DNA of 32,337 bases from the NCBI GenBank assembly GCA_012522795.1, contig JAAYJT010000078.1, forward strand, positions 1-32,337, given 5' to 3'. This stretch comes from Bacteroidales bacterium (GTDB lineage: Bacteria > Bacteroidota > Bacteroidia > Bacteroidales > JAAYJT01). Made by a program: the position numbers and the translations under genes. The notes beneath the pieces are model-generated. The model searched no databases, had not been told where the DNA came from, and was given only the letters and a program-made list of their open reading frames with translations. Shown here piece after piece: positions 1 to 9,175 of this stretch; the first letter of the stretch is position 1; every line of letters starts with the position of its first letter.

Positions 1-2449
1 CTTTAACAACTGTGTAGGCATAAGTTCCGGGTTCTACAGTAAATAAATACTGACCTGCAGGATTTGTAACAGTTCCAAGTGTAACAACAGCATCTGTTAT
101 TGGAGCTCCATTTTGATCAGCAACGTTGAAAGTTACAGTATATTCGTCAGGTGTTGCTCCGCCAAGAGTTATTGTACCATTTTCAGTACCGGAAATAATA
201 TCTTGTGCCTGAAGACTTGATATAATAGCATCAACAAGTACAAATTCAAATGTTCCTGCAGTGTTAGGTGTTATAAATTCAAATGTTGCAATAACACCTT
301 CGTTCCCAAGGAAATATGCATTAGTGAATGAAAAAGCAAGTGATCTGAAAATAGTTGTATTAGGTAATACAACGGCATTTATTTGATGTCCTGCAGCTCT
401 ATCAGTTAATGCAGCCGAATTGGCAACATAGTCAAATCCTTCAGGTAAAGGAATATCAAACTGCCATGCAACAAACTGGTCTTCATTAATAATCTCCATT
501 TCAACAATTATATTACTTCCGGGTTCGGCAGTAACATCGTTGATCTTCATAATGTTTGATCCATAAGTTCCTTTGGGTTCACCTTTGCCTCCAAGAACAA
601 TATTAACAGTTTCAACAGCATCAAGTACGTTGATTATTCCATCACCATTAACATCAGCATTTTCGAAAATAAATGGTGTGGGGTTAAGGCCCATAATGTG
701 ATTTATAATTGCTACAACATCAAGCACGTTAACAGCGCCATCGCCATTAGCATCACCGGGTGTTCCACATGTTGGAGGAACGTGTGGTCCGTTTGTGAAA
801 TCAGCATCAGTGAATGTAAAATCCTGAATATATTTGTATTGAACTGGTTGATCGGGGTCACCACCGGTAAATGATTGATATGCAAAAGGAATGGTATAGG
901 TGTCACCATCTGAGAAAATATAATATGATGCAGTACCCTGATAAGCTTCTAGCCAGCCTTCCGACAGGTAAGTAACATTTTCAACATCAGTGTATTTACG
1001 TGTGGTTACATCAAATCCCCAGCACCAGATGTCGGGCATTACATTATCAGTTACACCTTCAAAATCGGTATCATTCCATGATAGGAATACCTTTTCTCCA
1101 TCCTGGGTAACTGAAGCCTGTGAACGGCTGTCTTCAGCAATTTCTCCCCACTCACCGCGGAAAGTATTATTGTGTGTAACAAATTGTGCAGCAAAGCAGG
1201 CTCCCTGACTTACTGAGTAAATATGGAAAGTAGCTCCATAGCCTCCGCTGGCAATAATGGAATATGGATTATCAGCACCTCCGGATACACCAATGGTAAC
1301 AGCAATATGGATGTCTCCATTTTTGTCAACTACCATGTCGTGGGTGAAGGCAGTGGTATATAAAGCTGAATCACGATGAACCAGTTCGGGGTTTACCCAA
1401 AGATTGTCCCACTGTTCATCTGTAAGATAATATTTGACTTCATCAAAACCGTCAGGTCCGCTAAGAACAATTGCAATAGGATCTGACCATGTCTGACCAC
1501 CGTCAACAGTTTTGTAAATAACAGGGTAATAAGCATAGCCTGCAGCAAAAGGGTCGCCGCCATTGTCAGCTAGTAAGCTCATATATCCAATTTGTCCGTT
1601 GGGAGCAAAAGCAATTCTTTCATCAGCAGGTGCATTGCCCGGTTCAAATGCAGGTAAATATTTAACCCATCTGTCATAAGTATAATCCTTATTTGCCTGA
1701 TCAAATGTTCCTTTAACAAACAGCAGGCTGTCAGTGTATTGATCGCCTAAGCCATCAATTTTAGCAGGTTCGTAAACCCAGATGTCACCGTTTACTGGAT
1801 TGATAGCCATCGCTGAAGGTACATTTTGACGGAATGGAGGTCTTGAACCCCAGTCATTTTGGGTAGGACCACTAGTCTGATCCAGTTTATGAACTCCACC
1901 GGCATATCCGCCCCATGAACCGGGTCCTGCATTACTACCATCGAGAGTTGGTGCGAAATATGAGAAATATGCATTGTCAGGATCGGTATTACCTGTAGGA
2001 TTATAGATAACACCCTGTGGGTATCTGGCATTATCACCTCTGGTAGGATCATAAACCTGGATATTGTTGGTAAAAGTCATGCCACCATCGGTGGATAAAT
2101 CATAAGCCAAATATCCACTTCCCGGGGGAATGAGCATACGATGTGCAAATGCAACAGTATTCAGGTTGTTGTCAGCCCAAAGAGCTGTACGACCACCATT
2201 GTATAGACCATATGCATTGCCTGACCCGCCTATGGGGATAATAGAAACAATGTCGCGATTACCTGCATCTACAACAGGTTTTTCCGGTACATTGAAAGCA
2301 TTAACAACTGTGGAATTGTTAATGAGGACTTCGTTAAAATTCCGATCAGTGCGAAATTCAGGATGAATATCGCCTTTCATCTGATAGCGCTGTGCGCTAA
2401 GCGATATCACTGCAAGGAGTGAAATTGTTAATAGTAGTGTTTTTTTCAT
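1..2449 (-). CDS. Large secreted protein with dockerin and cohesin-like modules (3' end outside window)
   Basis: Reading the minus strand from the ATG at 2447-2449 gives one open frame of about 816 residues that leaves the window at base 1. It starts with a signal peptide (MKKTLLLTISLLAVISLSAQ). The first ~540 residues look like a BNR/sialidase-type exoprotein, with phrases such as STDGGMTFT and KTVDGGQTWSDP. Near residues 565-610 are two dockerin-type calcium repeats (GDANGDGAVNVLDVV and ADVNGDGIINVLDAV). A cohesin-like beta domain follows (VEMEIINEDQFVAWQFDIPLP), then a start of an Ig/carboxypeptidase-regulatory-like domain (VTFNVADQNGAPITDAVVTLG). Dockerin next to a cohesin-like domain is common in secreted Bacteroidota proteins. 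The C-terminus, where a type IX secretion signal could sit, is not visible. Function is unknown; it is probably extracellular. Confidence 0.85.
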   Translation of the reverse strand, partial: MKKTLLLTISLLAVISLSAQRYQMKGDIHPEFRTDRNFNEVLINNSTVVNAFNVPEKPVVDAGNRDIVSIIPIGGSGNAYGLYNGGRTALWADNNLNTVAFAHRMLIPPGSGYLAYDLSTDGGMTFTNNIQVYDPTRGDNARYPQGVIYNPTGNTDPDNAYFSYFAPTLDGSNAGPGSWGGYAGGVHKLDQTSGPTQNDWGSRPPFRQNVPSAMAINPVNGDIWVYEPAKIDGLGDQYTDSLLFVKGTFDQANKDYTYDRWVKYLPAFEPGNAPADERIAFAPNGQIGYMSLLADNGGDPFAAGYAYYPVIYKTVDGGQTWSDPIAIVLSGPDGFDEVKYYLTDEQWDNLWVNPELVHRDSALYTTAFTHDMVVDKNGDIHIAVTIGVSGGADNPYSIIASGGYGATFHIYSVSQGACFAAQFVTHNNTFRGEWGEIAEDSRSQASVTQDGEKVFLSWNDTDFEGVTDNVMPDIWCWGFDVTTRKYTDVENVTYLSEGWLEAYQGTASYYIFSDGDTYTIPFAYQSFTGGDPDQPVQYKYIQDFTFTDADFTNGPHVPPTCGTPGDANGDGAVNVLDVVAIINHIMGLNPTPFIFENADVNGDGIINVLDAVETVNIVLGGKGEPKGTYGSNIMKINDVTAEPGSNIIVEMEIINEDQFVAWQFDIPLPEGFDYVANSAALTDRAAGHQINAVVLPNTTIFRSLAFSFTNAYFLGNEGVIATFEFITPNTAGTFEFVLVDAIISSLQAQDIISGTENGTITLGGATPDEYTVTFNVADQNGAPITDAVVTLGTVTNPAGQYLFTVEPGTYAYTVVK

Positions 2450-2487
2450 TTGCTTACTTTTTAGGTTACTAATTAAGTTTAACTCAG

Positions 2488-2521
2488 CAAAATTAATAAA
2501 AATTGTATTAATTGATACAAA
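2488..2521 (-). promoter_or_regulatory. Bacteroidota-type promoter for the secreted protein
   Basis: On the minus strand TTTG (2518-2521) is followed 22 bases later by TAATTTTG (2488-2495). This fits the Bacteroidota -33/-7 pattern TTTG...TAnnTTTG. It lies about 40 bases before the start codon at 2449. Called from consensus only. Confidence 0.5.
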
Positions 2522-2610
2522 TCCCCTGTTTTTTTTTAAGTTTTTTATGAATTACTATATCCAAAACTCATAAATATGATGAAAAATTAACAGAATATTC
2601 AAAGCATTTA

Positions 2611-2618
2611 TACTTTTG
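2611..2618 (+). promoter_or_regulatory. -7 element upstream of ccmB
   Basis: TACTTTTG matches the Bacteroidota -7 consensus TAnnTTTG and ends 7 bases before the ccmB ATG, so the transcript would have almost no leader. No clear -33 TTTG is seen at the usual distance. Confidence 0.45.
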
Positions 2619-2625
2619 CAGTCTT

Positions 2626-3282
2626 ATGATCAAACATATATTTACTCTTGCAGGAAAAGATTTTTTACTTGAGCTTAAGCGGCCATATCTACTTAATGGT
2701 ATGCTGCTTTATGTAGTTTCCACTGTTTTTATTTGTTACCTTGCCTTTGATGGTATAATTGATGAAAAAACCTGGAATGTATTGTACTGGATCGTTATTT
2801 TGTTTGCATCTGTTAATTCCGCAGGACGAAGTTTTTCAGAAGAGTTTTCAAAACGCCATCTGTATTATTATTCAATAGCAAATCCGGCAGCAATAATTCT
2901 TGGCAAAATGTGCTATAATGCTGTTTTATTGGTTATAGTAGCACTTCTGGGTTTTTCAGTTTTTTCACTGTTTCTTGGAATACCAGTTGAAAGCAGAGTA
3001 ATGTTCATGTTAGCAGCTATAGCGGGAAACATCAGTTTTGCAATATTGCTTACAATGGTGGCAGGTATAGCTTCACGAGCCGAAGAAAATTTCACGTTGA
3101 TGGCAATTCTGAGCTTTCCTATTGCATTACCCAAGTTGCTGATCCTTATCAATCTTACACGAAATGCCATTGAACGTGGAATTTGGTCAGAAGCAATTAA
3201 ACCATTCGCTTCATTATTCGTTTTACAAATACTGATAATCGTTCTGGCATTGCTTTTATTTCCCTATTTGTGGAAAGACTGA
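2626..3282 (+). CDS. ccmB: Heme exporter protein B (CcmB-like ABC permease)
   Basis: This 218-residue protein has about six hydrophobic segments and the CcmB N-terminal pattern (KDFLLELKRPYLLNGMLLYVV; later SFSEEFSKRHLYYY). CcmB is the inner-membrane partner of the CcmA ATPase. With CcmC it drives release of heme-loaded CcmE in system I cytochrome c maturation. It is the first gene of a tight ccmB-C-D-E cluster; the next gene starts 27 bases downstream. No ccmA is in the window, so the ATPase must be encoded elsewhere or be absent. Length is normal for the family. Identification rests on the fold, the motifs and above all the neighbours. Confidence 0.88.
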   Translation: MIKHIFTLAGKDFLLELKRPYLLNGMLLYVVSTVFICYLAFDGIIDEKTWNVLYWIVILFASVNSAGRSFSEEFSKRHLYYYSIANPAAIILGKMCYNAVLLVIVALLGFSVFSLFLGIPVESRVMFMLAAIAGNISFAILLTMVAGIASRAEENFTLMAILSFPIALPKLLILINLTRNAIERGIWSEAIKPFASLFVLQILIIVLALLLFPYLWKD

Positions 3283-3309
3283 AGCGTTCAGACCAAATAT
3301 GTAAATTTT

Positions 3310-3978
3310 ATGAGGTGGATTTATAAAATATTAAGTATTGTACTGCTGGTTTACGCTGTTGTAGCTGGGCTTACAATTAAAATACCCTTCGATTTGCCTG
3401 TTATTCATGAGAGTATTCGTAATCTGTTTTATCATGTGAGTATGTGGTTTACCATGATCATAATCTTCCTGATATCCTTTGTTTACAGTTTAAGATATTT
3501 AAAGGGTTTTAACCTTGAATATGATCGCATAGCTGTAACTGCAGCTCAGGTAGGACTGGTTTTTGGAATGCTTGGGATTTTTACCGGAATGTTATGGGCA
3601 AATGAAACCTGGGGAGCTCCATGGGTTCGTGATCCTAAACTAAATGGCGCAGCAATGAGCCTTCTGGTATATTTTGCATACCTGATATTAAGATCATCAA
3701 TAACTGATGAAGAAAAGAGGGCGAGAATATCAGCGGTTTATAATATTTTTGCTTTCATTCTGATGATAATTTTTCTTGGCATTTTACCAAGACTATGGGG
3801 AGATTCGCTGCATCCGGGACAGGGTGGAGGACCTATGACTGTGGCTAAATTGGATTCAACCCTGCGTATCATATTTTATCCTTCAATTATTGGATGGATA
3901 TTACTTGCAGTATGGATACTTGAACTTAAGATTAGGGTTAAACGTTTAAATGAAAGATTAAACTCCGATGAGATATGA
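3310..3978 (+). CDS. ccmC: Heme exporter protein C (CcmC/CcsA family)
   Basis: This 222-residue protein has six predicted membrane helices. It carries a diverged tryptophan-rich heme-handling motif at residues 101-108 (WGAPWVRD, for the family's WGxxWxWD). Flanking histidines that fit the external heme ligands are H42 (FYHVSMW) and H168 (DSLHPGQGG). CcmC presents heme to CcmE on the periplasmic face of the inner membrane. The stop codon overlaps the start of ccmD (ATGA), which indicates translational coupling. The protein is a little shorter than E. coli CcmC, as is usual outside Proteobacteria. Confidence 0.92.
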   Translation: MRWIYKILSIVLLVYAVVAGLTIKIPFDLPVIHESIRNLFYHVSMWFTMIIIFLISFVYSLRYLKGFNLEYDRIAVTAAQVGLVFGMLGIFTGMLWANETWGAPWVRDPKLNGAAMSLLVYFAYLILRSSITDEEKRARISAVYNIFAFILMIIFLGILPRLWGDSLHPGQGGGPMTVAKLDSTLRIIFYPSIIGWILLAVWILELKIRVKRLNERLNSDEI

Positions 3979-4142
3979 TTGACGAAAATAAAATGTATGT
4001 TGTAGTCGGTGTATTGCTGATCATCCTTCTAGGTTTGTTTTTATATCTTATAACTATTGATATAAAACTTCGGAAGATTGAAAAAAAGTATAATAGGGAA
4101 AATAAGCCTAAAACCAGATCAACAGTAGTAACCGGGAAATAA
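3975..4142 (+). CDS. ccmD: Small membrane protein CcmD
   Basis: A 55-residue frame starts at the ATG overlapping the ccmC stop (ATGA at 3975-3978) and ends with TAA at 4140-4142. It has a short N-terminus (MIDENKMY), one hydrophobic helix (VVVGVLLIILLGLFLYLIT), and then a basic charged tail (IDIKLRKIEKKYNR). This is the classic CcmD design: one transmembrane segment and a Lys/Arg/Glu-rich cytoplasmic tail. CcmD stabilises the CcmABC-CcmE complex. Its position between ccmC and ccmE supports the call. Sequence conservation in this family is low, so layout and position are the main evidence. Confidence 0.85.
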   Translation: MIDENKMYVVVGVLLIILLGLFLYLITIDIKLRKIEKKYNRENKPKTRSTVVTGK

Positions 4143-4151
4143 TAAAGGTTT

Positions 4152-4574
4152 ATGAAAACCAGACATATTATCTTAATTCTTGTAGTTGCTGTAGTAACAG
4201 GTATTATAATAACAACATTTTCGGGTTCGGGAGCATATAGCCATTTTGAAGAGGCATTTAACCATCCCGGACGCGATTTTCATATAATCGGGAAGCTTAA
4301 TACCCAAAAAGCATTGGAATACGATAGTCATATTGATCACAATTATTTTGCTTTTTACATGTTCGATCAGCACGGTAAAGAATCAAAAGTGGTTTATCGG
4401 GGAGCTAAACCGCAGGATTTTGAGAAATCGGAACAGGTTGTGATAATTGGCAGCGCTGAGGATGGAGTATTCAATGCCAAACAGTTATTGTTGAAATGTC
4501 CTTCAAAATATAATGAAGAAGGACTGCCACAGGAATACGACGATACAAAATTTGATAAAGTATCGCAGGATTGA
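4152..4574 (+). CDS. ccmE: Heme chaperone CcmE, cysteine variant
   Basis: This 140-residue protein has an N-terminal membrane anchor (IILILVVAVVTGIIITTF) followed by a periplasmic OB-fold domain of CcmE type (residues ~40-125; KVVYRGAKPQDF, VVIIGSAEDGVFNAKQLLLK). CcmE takes heme from CcmC and passes it to apocytochrome c. In the classical protein heme binds covalently to His in an HxxxY motif. Here the motif is C116-PSK-Y120 (CxxxY), the variant known from Desulfovibrio, archaea and other lineages. It begins 9 bases after ccmD and is the last gene of the cluster. No ccmF, ccmG or ccmH follows. Confidence 0.92.
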   Translation: MKTRHIILILVVAVVTGIIITTFSGSGAYSHFEEAFNHPGRDFHIIGKLNTQKALEYDSHIDHNYFAFYMFDQHGKESKVVYRGAKPQDFEKSEQVVIIGSAEDGVFNAKQLLLKCPSKYNEEGLPQEYDDTKFDKVSQD

Positions 4575-4760
4575 TGCAGGTCTAACATTTATAAGAACTT
4601 CCTGTCAGATATTCTCCACTGACCGGATCCGGGTCATTCCATCTCCTTTTCACTTTGTGGTACTGCTGATAGTAGTGGTTCATGACTTTATGAACTCTGT
4701 TGTTTTTGCAAAAACATTGTTAATCGAAACACAAACCGGCTTAAAAACCCGGAAAAAGTA

Positions 4761-4768
4761 TATTTTTG
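4761..4768 (+). promoter_or_regulatory. -7 element upstream of rocD
   Basis: TATTTTTG fits TAnnTTTG and lies about 50 bases before the ornithine aminotransferase ATG, in the 243-base gap after ccmE. No convincing -33 element was found. The open frame at 4513-4797 in this gap is not believed to be a gene. Confidence 0.4.
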
Positions 4769-4817
4769 CAAATTATAAGTTGAGCGTACTTAATTAAACT
4801 TCTAAATATTTTTCTTT

Positions 4818-6041
4818 ATGAAACAGACTATCACCGCTAAACAAGCGATGGAACTTGAAGACCGTTATGGTGCCCATAATTATCACCCATTACCGGTTGT
4901 ACTTGCCAAAGGTGAAGGTCCTTTTATGTGGGATGTTGACGGCAAGCGTTATTATGATTTTCTTTCGGCATACTCGGCTGTAAACCAGGGGCATTGCCAT
5001 CCTGCCATCGTTAATGCCATGATCGAACAGGCAAAAACACTTACATTGACATCCAGGGCTTTCTATAATGATGCTCTTGGTGTTTTTGAAAAATTTGCCA
5101 CTGAATTCTTCGGATACGACAAATTATTGCCTATGAATACCGGCGCCGAAGGAGTTGAAACAGCTATTAAACTCTGCCGCAAATGGGCTTATGAGAAAAA
5201 AGGTGTTCCTGAAAATCAGGCAAAAATCATTGTTTGTCAAAACAATTTTCACGGACGTACAACAACCATTATCAGCTTGTCAACCGATCCGGATGCAAGG
5301 GGTAATTTTGGACCTTATACCCCCGGTTTTGAAATAATACCTTACAACGATCTGAAAGCACTTGAAAAAGCGCTGGAAGACCCGAATGTTGCAGGATTCC
5401 TGGTTGAACCTATCCAGGGTGAAGCAGGTGTTTTTGTTCCTGACGATGGATATATGGCTAAAAGCAGCGAGTTATGCAAGCAAAAGAATGTGTTGTTCAT
5501 AGCTGATGAAATCCAGACCGGCATTGCTCGTACCGGACGTTTATTATGCTGCGACCACGAGAATGTAAAACCAGATATTCTGATCCTTGGTAAAGCTTTG
5601 TCAGGAGGAGTTTATCCCGTTAGTGGAGTATTTGCCAACGATGAAATTATGCTCTGTATTAAACCGGGACAACATGGCTCAACATTTGGAGGTAATCCTA
5701 TTGCAGCAAAAGTTGGAATAGCTGCTCTCACTGTTGTAAAGGAAGAAAAGCTGGCTGAAAAATCAGAAAAACTGGGAAAGATCTTCCGTGAAGAAATTAT
5801 GAAGATAAATTCTGATATGGTCGAAGGTGTACGTGGCAAGGGTTTGCTTAATGCTGTTGTCATAAAACCAAAGAACGGCAAGGAGGCCTGGGATGTTTGC
5901 CTGAAAATGGCAGAAAATGGATTGCTTGCAAAACCTACCCACCGTCATTTTATACGCTTTGCTCCACCATTGATTATCACCGAAGAACAATTAATGGATG
6001 CAATGCGTATCATTCGTGAATCAGTAGAATCATTTAATTAG
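4818..6041 (+). CDS. rocD: Ornithine--oxo-acid aminotransferase
   Basis: This 407-residue class-III PLP aminotransferase transfers the delta-amino group of ornithine to 2-oxoglutarate, giving glutamate-5-semialdehyde and glutamate. It links arginine/ornithine and proline metabolism in the cytoplasm. Landmarks are the N-terminus ([23 protein letters not shown]), the [18 protein letters not shown] segment, [34 protein letters not shown], the PLP-ring aspartate in ADEIQTG, and the Schiff-base lysine K259 in ILGKALSGG. Length and motifs match eukaryotic-type ornithine aminotransferase. It appears monocistronic, with a strong terminator 22 bases after the stop. Confidence 0.93.
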   Translation: MKQTITAKQAMELEDRYGAHNYHPLPVVLAKGEGPFMWDVDGKRYYDFLSAYSAVNQGHCHPAIVNAMIEQAKTLTLTSRAFYNDALGVFEKFATEFFGYDKLLPMNTGAEGVETAIKLCRKWAYEKKGVPENQAKIIVCQNNFHGRTTTIISLSTDPDARGNFGPYTPGFEIIPYNDLKALEKALEDPNVAGFLVEPIQGEAGVFVPDDGYMAKSSELCKQKNVLFIADEIQTGIARTGRLLCCDHENVKPDILILGKALSGGVYPVSGVFANDEIMLCIKPGQHGSTFGGNPIAAKVGIAALTVVKEEKLAEKSEKLGKIFREEIMKINSDMVEGVRGKGLLNAVVIKPKNGKEAWDVCLKMAENGLLAKPTHRHFIRFAPPLIITEEQLMDAMRIIRESVESFN

Positions 6042-6063
6042 GCTTTTTGTTTCATAGTTTTTG

Positions 6064-6094
6064 AACCGTCTTCCGCAAGGGAGGCGGTTTTTTT
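6064..6094 (+). terminator. Rho-independent terminator after rocD
   Basis: An 11-bp stem (AACCGTCTTCC with GGGAGGCGGTT, two G-T pairs) closes on a GCAA tetraloop and runs into seven Ts (6088-6094). The orientation serves rocD. Confidence 0.9.
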
Positions 6095-6212
6095 ATTGCG
6101 TTAGATCCTTTATCAACAAAGAAATTCCTGCTGCTGAAGACAGTGGAGAATTGGGTCGTCAGAAAATTATTGTAAACTAAATTTCCGGTTCAGATTTTTA
6201 AGAAAAAACTTC

Positions 6213-7529
6213 TTACTTATTGATATCGAATTCGTCCTGAAGTGTTTTAACACAATCAAGTTTTTCCCATGCGAAAAACTCAACTGTTTTCTTGAATTTC
6301 CGGCAATGCGCACCATTTCCGGTAGATTCACCACTGTCAGGGTCATAACATACTTCAATCTCGGCGGTATAAGGATCGCGCCCAAAATGCCCGTAAGTTG
6401 CCGTAGGCAGATAAATGGGATTTTTAAGCCCGAATCTTTTGACAATAGCGTACGGACGCAAATCAAATATTCCTTTGATGATTTCACCAATAGCCCCGTC
6501 AGTAAGTATTTTGCCATTGATATCCTTAACTTTTGCTGTGCCGTATGTATTAACATACAGTCCAACAGGTTCGGCAACTCCGATTGCATAAGCCACCTGA
6601 ACAAGAACTTCATCGGCAATTCCTGCTGCAACCATGTTTTTGGCAATATGCCTGGTTGCATAAGCAGCCGAGCGGTCAACCTTTGATGAATCTTTACCGC
6701 TGAAAGCTCCTCCTCCGTGAGCACCACGGCCTCCGTAAGTGTCAACAATGATCTTACGACCTGTTAATCCGGTATCACCATGAGGTCCCCCGATTACAAA
6801 TTTTCCTGTGGGATTAATTAGTAAAGTGAAATTATGATCGAAAAGCTTTTTTACTTTTTCTGGAAGAGTACTGCTTTGCTTAACCCTTGGAATAAGTATT
6901 TCTTTTACATCTTTTTCAATTATTCTGCGCATTTCCTGATCGCTGGCAAAAGGATCATGCTGGGTTGAAATCACTATAGAATCAATACGCCGGGCAATAT
7001 TTTGGTCATCGTATTCAATAGTAACCATTGATTTTGAATCGGGTCGCAGATACAGCATTTCTTTACCTTCATGTCTGATGGCTGCAAGCTGCTGAAGCAG
7101 AACATGCGATAATTCAAGAGCCATAGGCATATAATTCTCCATTTCGTTTGTAGCATAGCCAAACATCATTCCCTGATCGCCCGCACCCTGTTCTTCAGAA
7201 GTTTTTCGTTCAACTCCCATGGTAATATCAGGACTTTGTTCATGAATGGTGGAGATCACACCGCATGAATTGTATTCAAACCCATATTCTCCTTTGGTAT
7301 AACCAATCCTCTTAATTGTATTTCTTGCAATGTTCTGTATATCAATATAGCTTCGGGTCTTAACCTCACCGCTGCAAACCACCAGTCCTGTAGTAACCAA
7401 TGTTTCGCAGGCGACTTTACTTTCAGGGTCATGCCGCAGAAAGTCATCAAGCAGTGCATCAGAGATCTGATCGGCAATTTTATCGGGATGTCCTTCAGAA
7501 ACAGATTCAGAAGTAAACAGATAGTTCAT
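6213..7529 (-). CDS. metK: S-adenosylmethionine synthetase
   Basis: This 438-residue enzyme makes S-adenosylmethionine from methionine and ATP in the cytoplasm. The three-part MetK fold is evident: [20 protein letters not shown] at the N-terminus (ATP/methionine site), [12 protein letters not shown] near residue 115, and the glycine-rich phosphate loop [24 protein letters not shown] near residues 270-290. It is longer than E. coli MetK (384 residues) because of insertions and an extended C-terminus (residues after ~395), as in many Bacteroidota MetK proteins. It has its own promoter-like element upstream and converges on rocD. A 193-residue open frame inside it on the same strand is only a shadow. 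Confidence 0.97.
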   Translation of the reverse strand: MNYLFTSESVSEGHPDKIADQISDALLDDFLRHDPESKVACETLVTTGLVVCSGEVKTRSYIDIQNIARNTIKRIGYTKGEYGFEYNSCGVISTIHEQSPDITMGVERKTSEEQGAGDQGMMFGYATNEMENYMPMALELSHVLLQQLAAIRHEGKEMLYLRPDSKSMVTIEYDDQNIARRIDSIVISTQHDPFASDQEMRRIIEKDVKEILIPRVKQSSTLPEKVKKLFDHNFTLLINPTGKFVIGGPHGDTGLTGRKIIVDTYGGRGAHGGGAFSGKDSSKVDRSAAYATRHIAKNMVAAGIADEVLVQVAYAIGVAEPVGLYVNTYGTAKVKDINGKILTDGAIGEIIKGIFDLRPYAIVKRFGLKNPIYLPTATYGHFGRDPYTAEIEVCYDPDSGESTGNGAHCRKFKKTVEFFAWEKLDCVKTLQDEFDINK

Positions 7530-7558
7530 GATATAATGAGTTTAATAAAAATAATCTG

Positions 7559-7566
7559 CAAAATTA
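7559..7566 (-). promoter_or_regulatory. -7 element upstream of metK
   Basis: On the minus strand TAATTTTG matches the TAnnTTTG consensus about 30 bases upstream of the metK start codon. No SAM riboswitch-like structure was recognised in the short leader. Confidence 0.45.
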
Positions 7567-7617
7567 GTTCTTTTTTGGCTTTCTGTCTCTTATAGGGTTT
7601 GATTTAATACCTTTAAT

Positions 7618-7679
7618 ACCGATTGGAAAAATATAACAGACCAATTATACCGGATGGCAAAATATAACAGACCAATTAT
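7618..7679. repeat. Two tandem 31-bp repeats between DUF819 gene and metK
   Basis: Bases 7618-7648 and 7649-7679 are adjacent copies of a 31-bp unit, 28 of 31 identical. The last 20 bases (AAATATAACAGACCAATTAT) are perfectly conserved. They lie in the 311-base gap 7530-7840 upstream of metK and beyond the end of the DUF819 gene. The remainder of the gap shows only the metK promoter element. Role unknown: operator pair or simple duplication. Confidence 0.8.
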
Positions 7680-7840
7680 CGCTCCGCTCAATTGTTCTGA
7701 ATATTTTAACCACCGGCATTAACGATTGTAATTTACAAAACAGCTTGGACTATTTTGTAAATACAATTCGTATAAGTCAGAAAAGTTTTCAAAAAAATAA
7801 GGTAACTAATTGTTTGCCGATAACAGAAAATATACGGGGT

Positions 7841-9097
7841 TTATAAAGCGTGAAGCAATGTTGCAACCAAAAATCCCAGATAATTCCCTATAGCATATCC
7901 GATAATCCCAACGGTGATCCCCGGTACAATAATATGCCTGTTGCCTATAGCACCAGCAATTACAGGAACAAACGGCGGGGAACAAATTAAGCCTACTGAT
8001 GTTATCATAGTTGTGTCAGCATCAATTTTGAATATTTTATTGATGATAACATTAAGGATAAGTGAGCCAAAAACCGCCACTGTGATATATGCAAAAAGTC
8101 CTGGCGTCAATCCTGCAAAATTTCTTACATCAGCCATTGATGCAACTACAATGCTAAATATAAGTATCAGATACATACCCGATTCAAAGGTTTTGTCAAT
8201 GCGGTTTATTACAGGGATAAGTGATGCAAGTATGCCAAGAGTAGTAATGGTAAGGATCACAACTACCATTGTTAAATTACCAGGAGTAAGCATGCTCAGA
8301 ATTATGCCTATCGCAAAAATGCCAATTGCCACAAGATAGGCTTTCAGCAAAGGATAGAATTTTTCACGGCGTAGAATACCCCAGAAAGGGTCTTTTCCGT
8401 CAAGGTCTTTGATCTTCACCTCGTCAAGCGGGATTGGGAATTTGGGCAGGAAGCGGTGAAACACTTTTTGACCAACGGTCATCAGAAAAGCAATATAAAA
8501 AGCACCGATTATAAGATCATAGGTGTGTGTGAGGATATATGTATTGGCGTCAACATCGAGCATCATTTTTAATGCAGCGAGGTTAGGTGTTCCGCCTGTA
8601 TACACCCCGATAAGCAATCCGGAAACTTTCCAAAGATTGGGCATGCCTTTTCCTCTGAAAATGAAATAACCGGCTACTACCACAGTAACAACCGAAAACA
8701 ATCCTACAATTAGAGAAATGAAGGTTTTTCCTGCCATTTTTTTCCATTCCTTCACATTGGCTGAAAATAGCATCAGCGGGATCGCCAGTAAAATGGTGAT
8801 GCTCATAAGAGTATCGCGAAGTTTGTAAATGTTAAAGGCAAGAAGATCTTTTCTGGTAATTAAATCATCTGCAATTAATGCTTTTATATCTTCATTGTTT
8901 GCATTAGGATTTATGGTAAGGTATTCGTTAAGGTAAGTTCCCATTGAAGGCAGAATACCTATATTCCCAAGTATCAGACCAACGGCATAAGCTATGATTA
9001 CCGCTCCCAGCTTGTTCACAAAGGGAAAACGATGACAAAGATGCAGTATGAGTAATGGGGTGAAAATGTAAAAAACTGCAAGTAAAATTATGATCAT
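7841..9097 (-). CDS. DUF819 family integral membrane protein
   Basis: A 418-residue, strongly hydrophobic protein with roughly ten or more predicted membrane helices. It has the DUF819 pattern: an N-terminal pair of helices ending in GAVIIAYAVGLILGNIG, then LLAIPLMLFSANVKEW, the glycine-rich GVYTGGTPNLAALKMML, and near the end TSVGLICSPPFVPVIAGAIGNRHIIVPGITVGIIGYAIGNYLG. DUF819 proteins resemble sodium-coupled transporters, but the substrate is unknown. It has no obvious operon partner: metK is 311 bases away on the same strand, and the lipoprotein gene lies 78 bases upstream. Confidence 0.85.
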   Translation of the reverse strand: MIIILLAVFYIFTPLLILHLCHRFPFVNKLGAVIIAYAVGLILGNIGILPSMGTYLNEYLTINPNANNEDIKALIADDLITRKDLLAFNIYKLRDTLMSITILLAIPLMLFSANVKEWKKMAGKTFISLIVGLFSVVTVVVAGYFIFRGKGMPNLWKVSGLLIGVYTGGTPNLAALKMMLDVDANTYILTHTYDLIIGAFYIAFLMTVGQKVFHRFLPKFPIPLDEVKIKDLDGKDPFWGILRREKFYPLLKAYLVAIGIFAIGIILSMLTPGNLTMVVVILTITTLGILASLIPVINRIDKTFESGMYLILIFSIVVASMADVRNFAGLTPGLFAYITVAVFGSLILNVIINKIFKIDADTTMITSVGLICSPPFVPVIAGAIGNRHIIVPGITVGIIGYAIGNYLGFLVATLLHAL

Positions 9098-9175
9098 AAT
9101 AACTGATTTTAGTTAGCCAAAAACTAAAAAGCCAATATCTGCTTTGTTCTTTAAAATATTTTGATCCCTGTTTTT

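Noticed and set aside
4513-4797. 94-codon open frame between ccmE and rocD
   Set aside because: It overlaps the 3' end of ccmE, has no recognisable fold and runs across the rocD promoter element. It is most likely chance coding in an intergenic gap.
6098-6180. Possible gene remnant between rocD and metK
   Set aside because: Short frames end in stops, but none gave a recognisable protein end. Too short to support a call.
6167-6748. 193-codon frame on the same strand as metK
   Set aside because: It lies inside metK in another frame, and metK is certain.
7530-7617. SAM riboswitch upstream of metK
   Set aside because: The leader between the -7 element and the ATG is only about 30 bases and shows no multi-stem structure.
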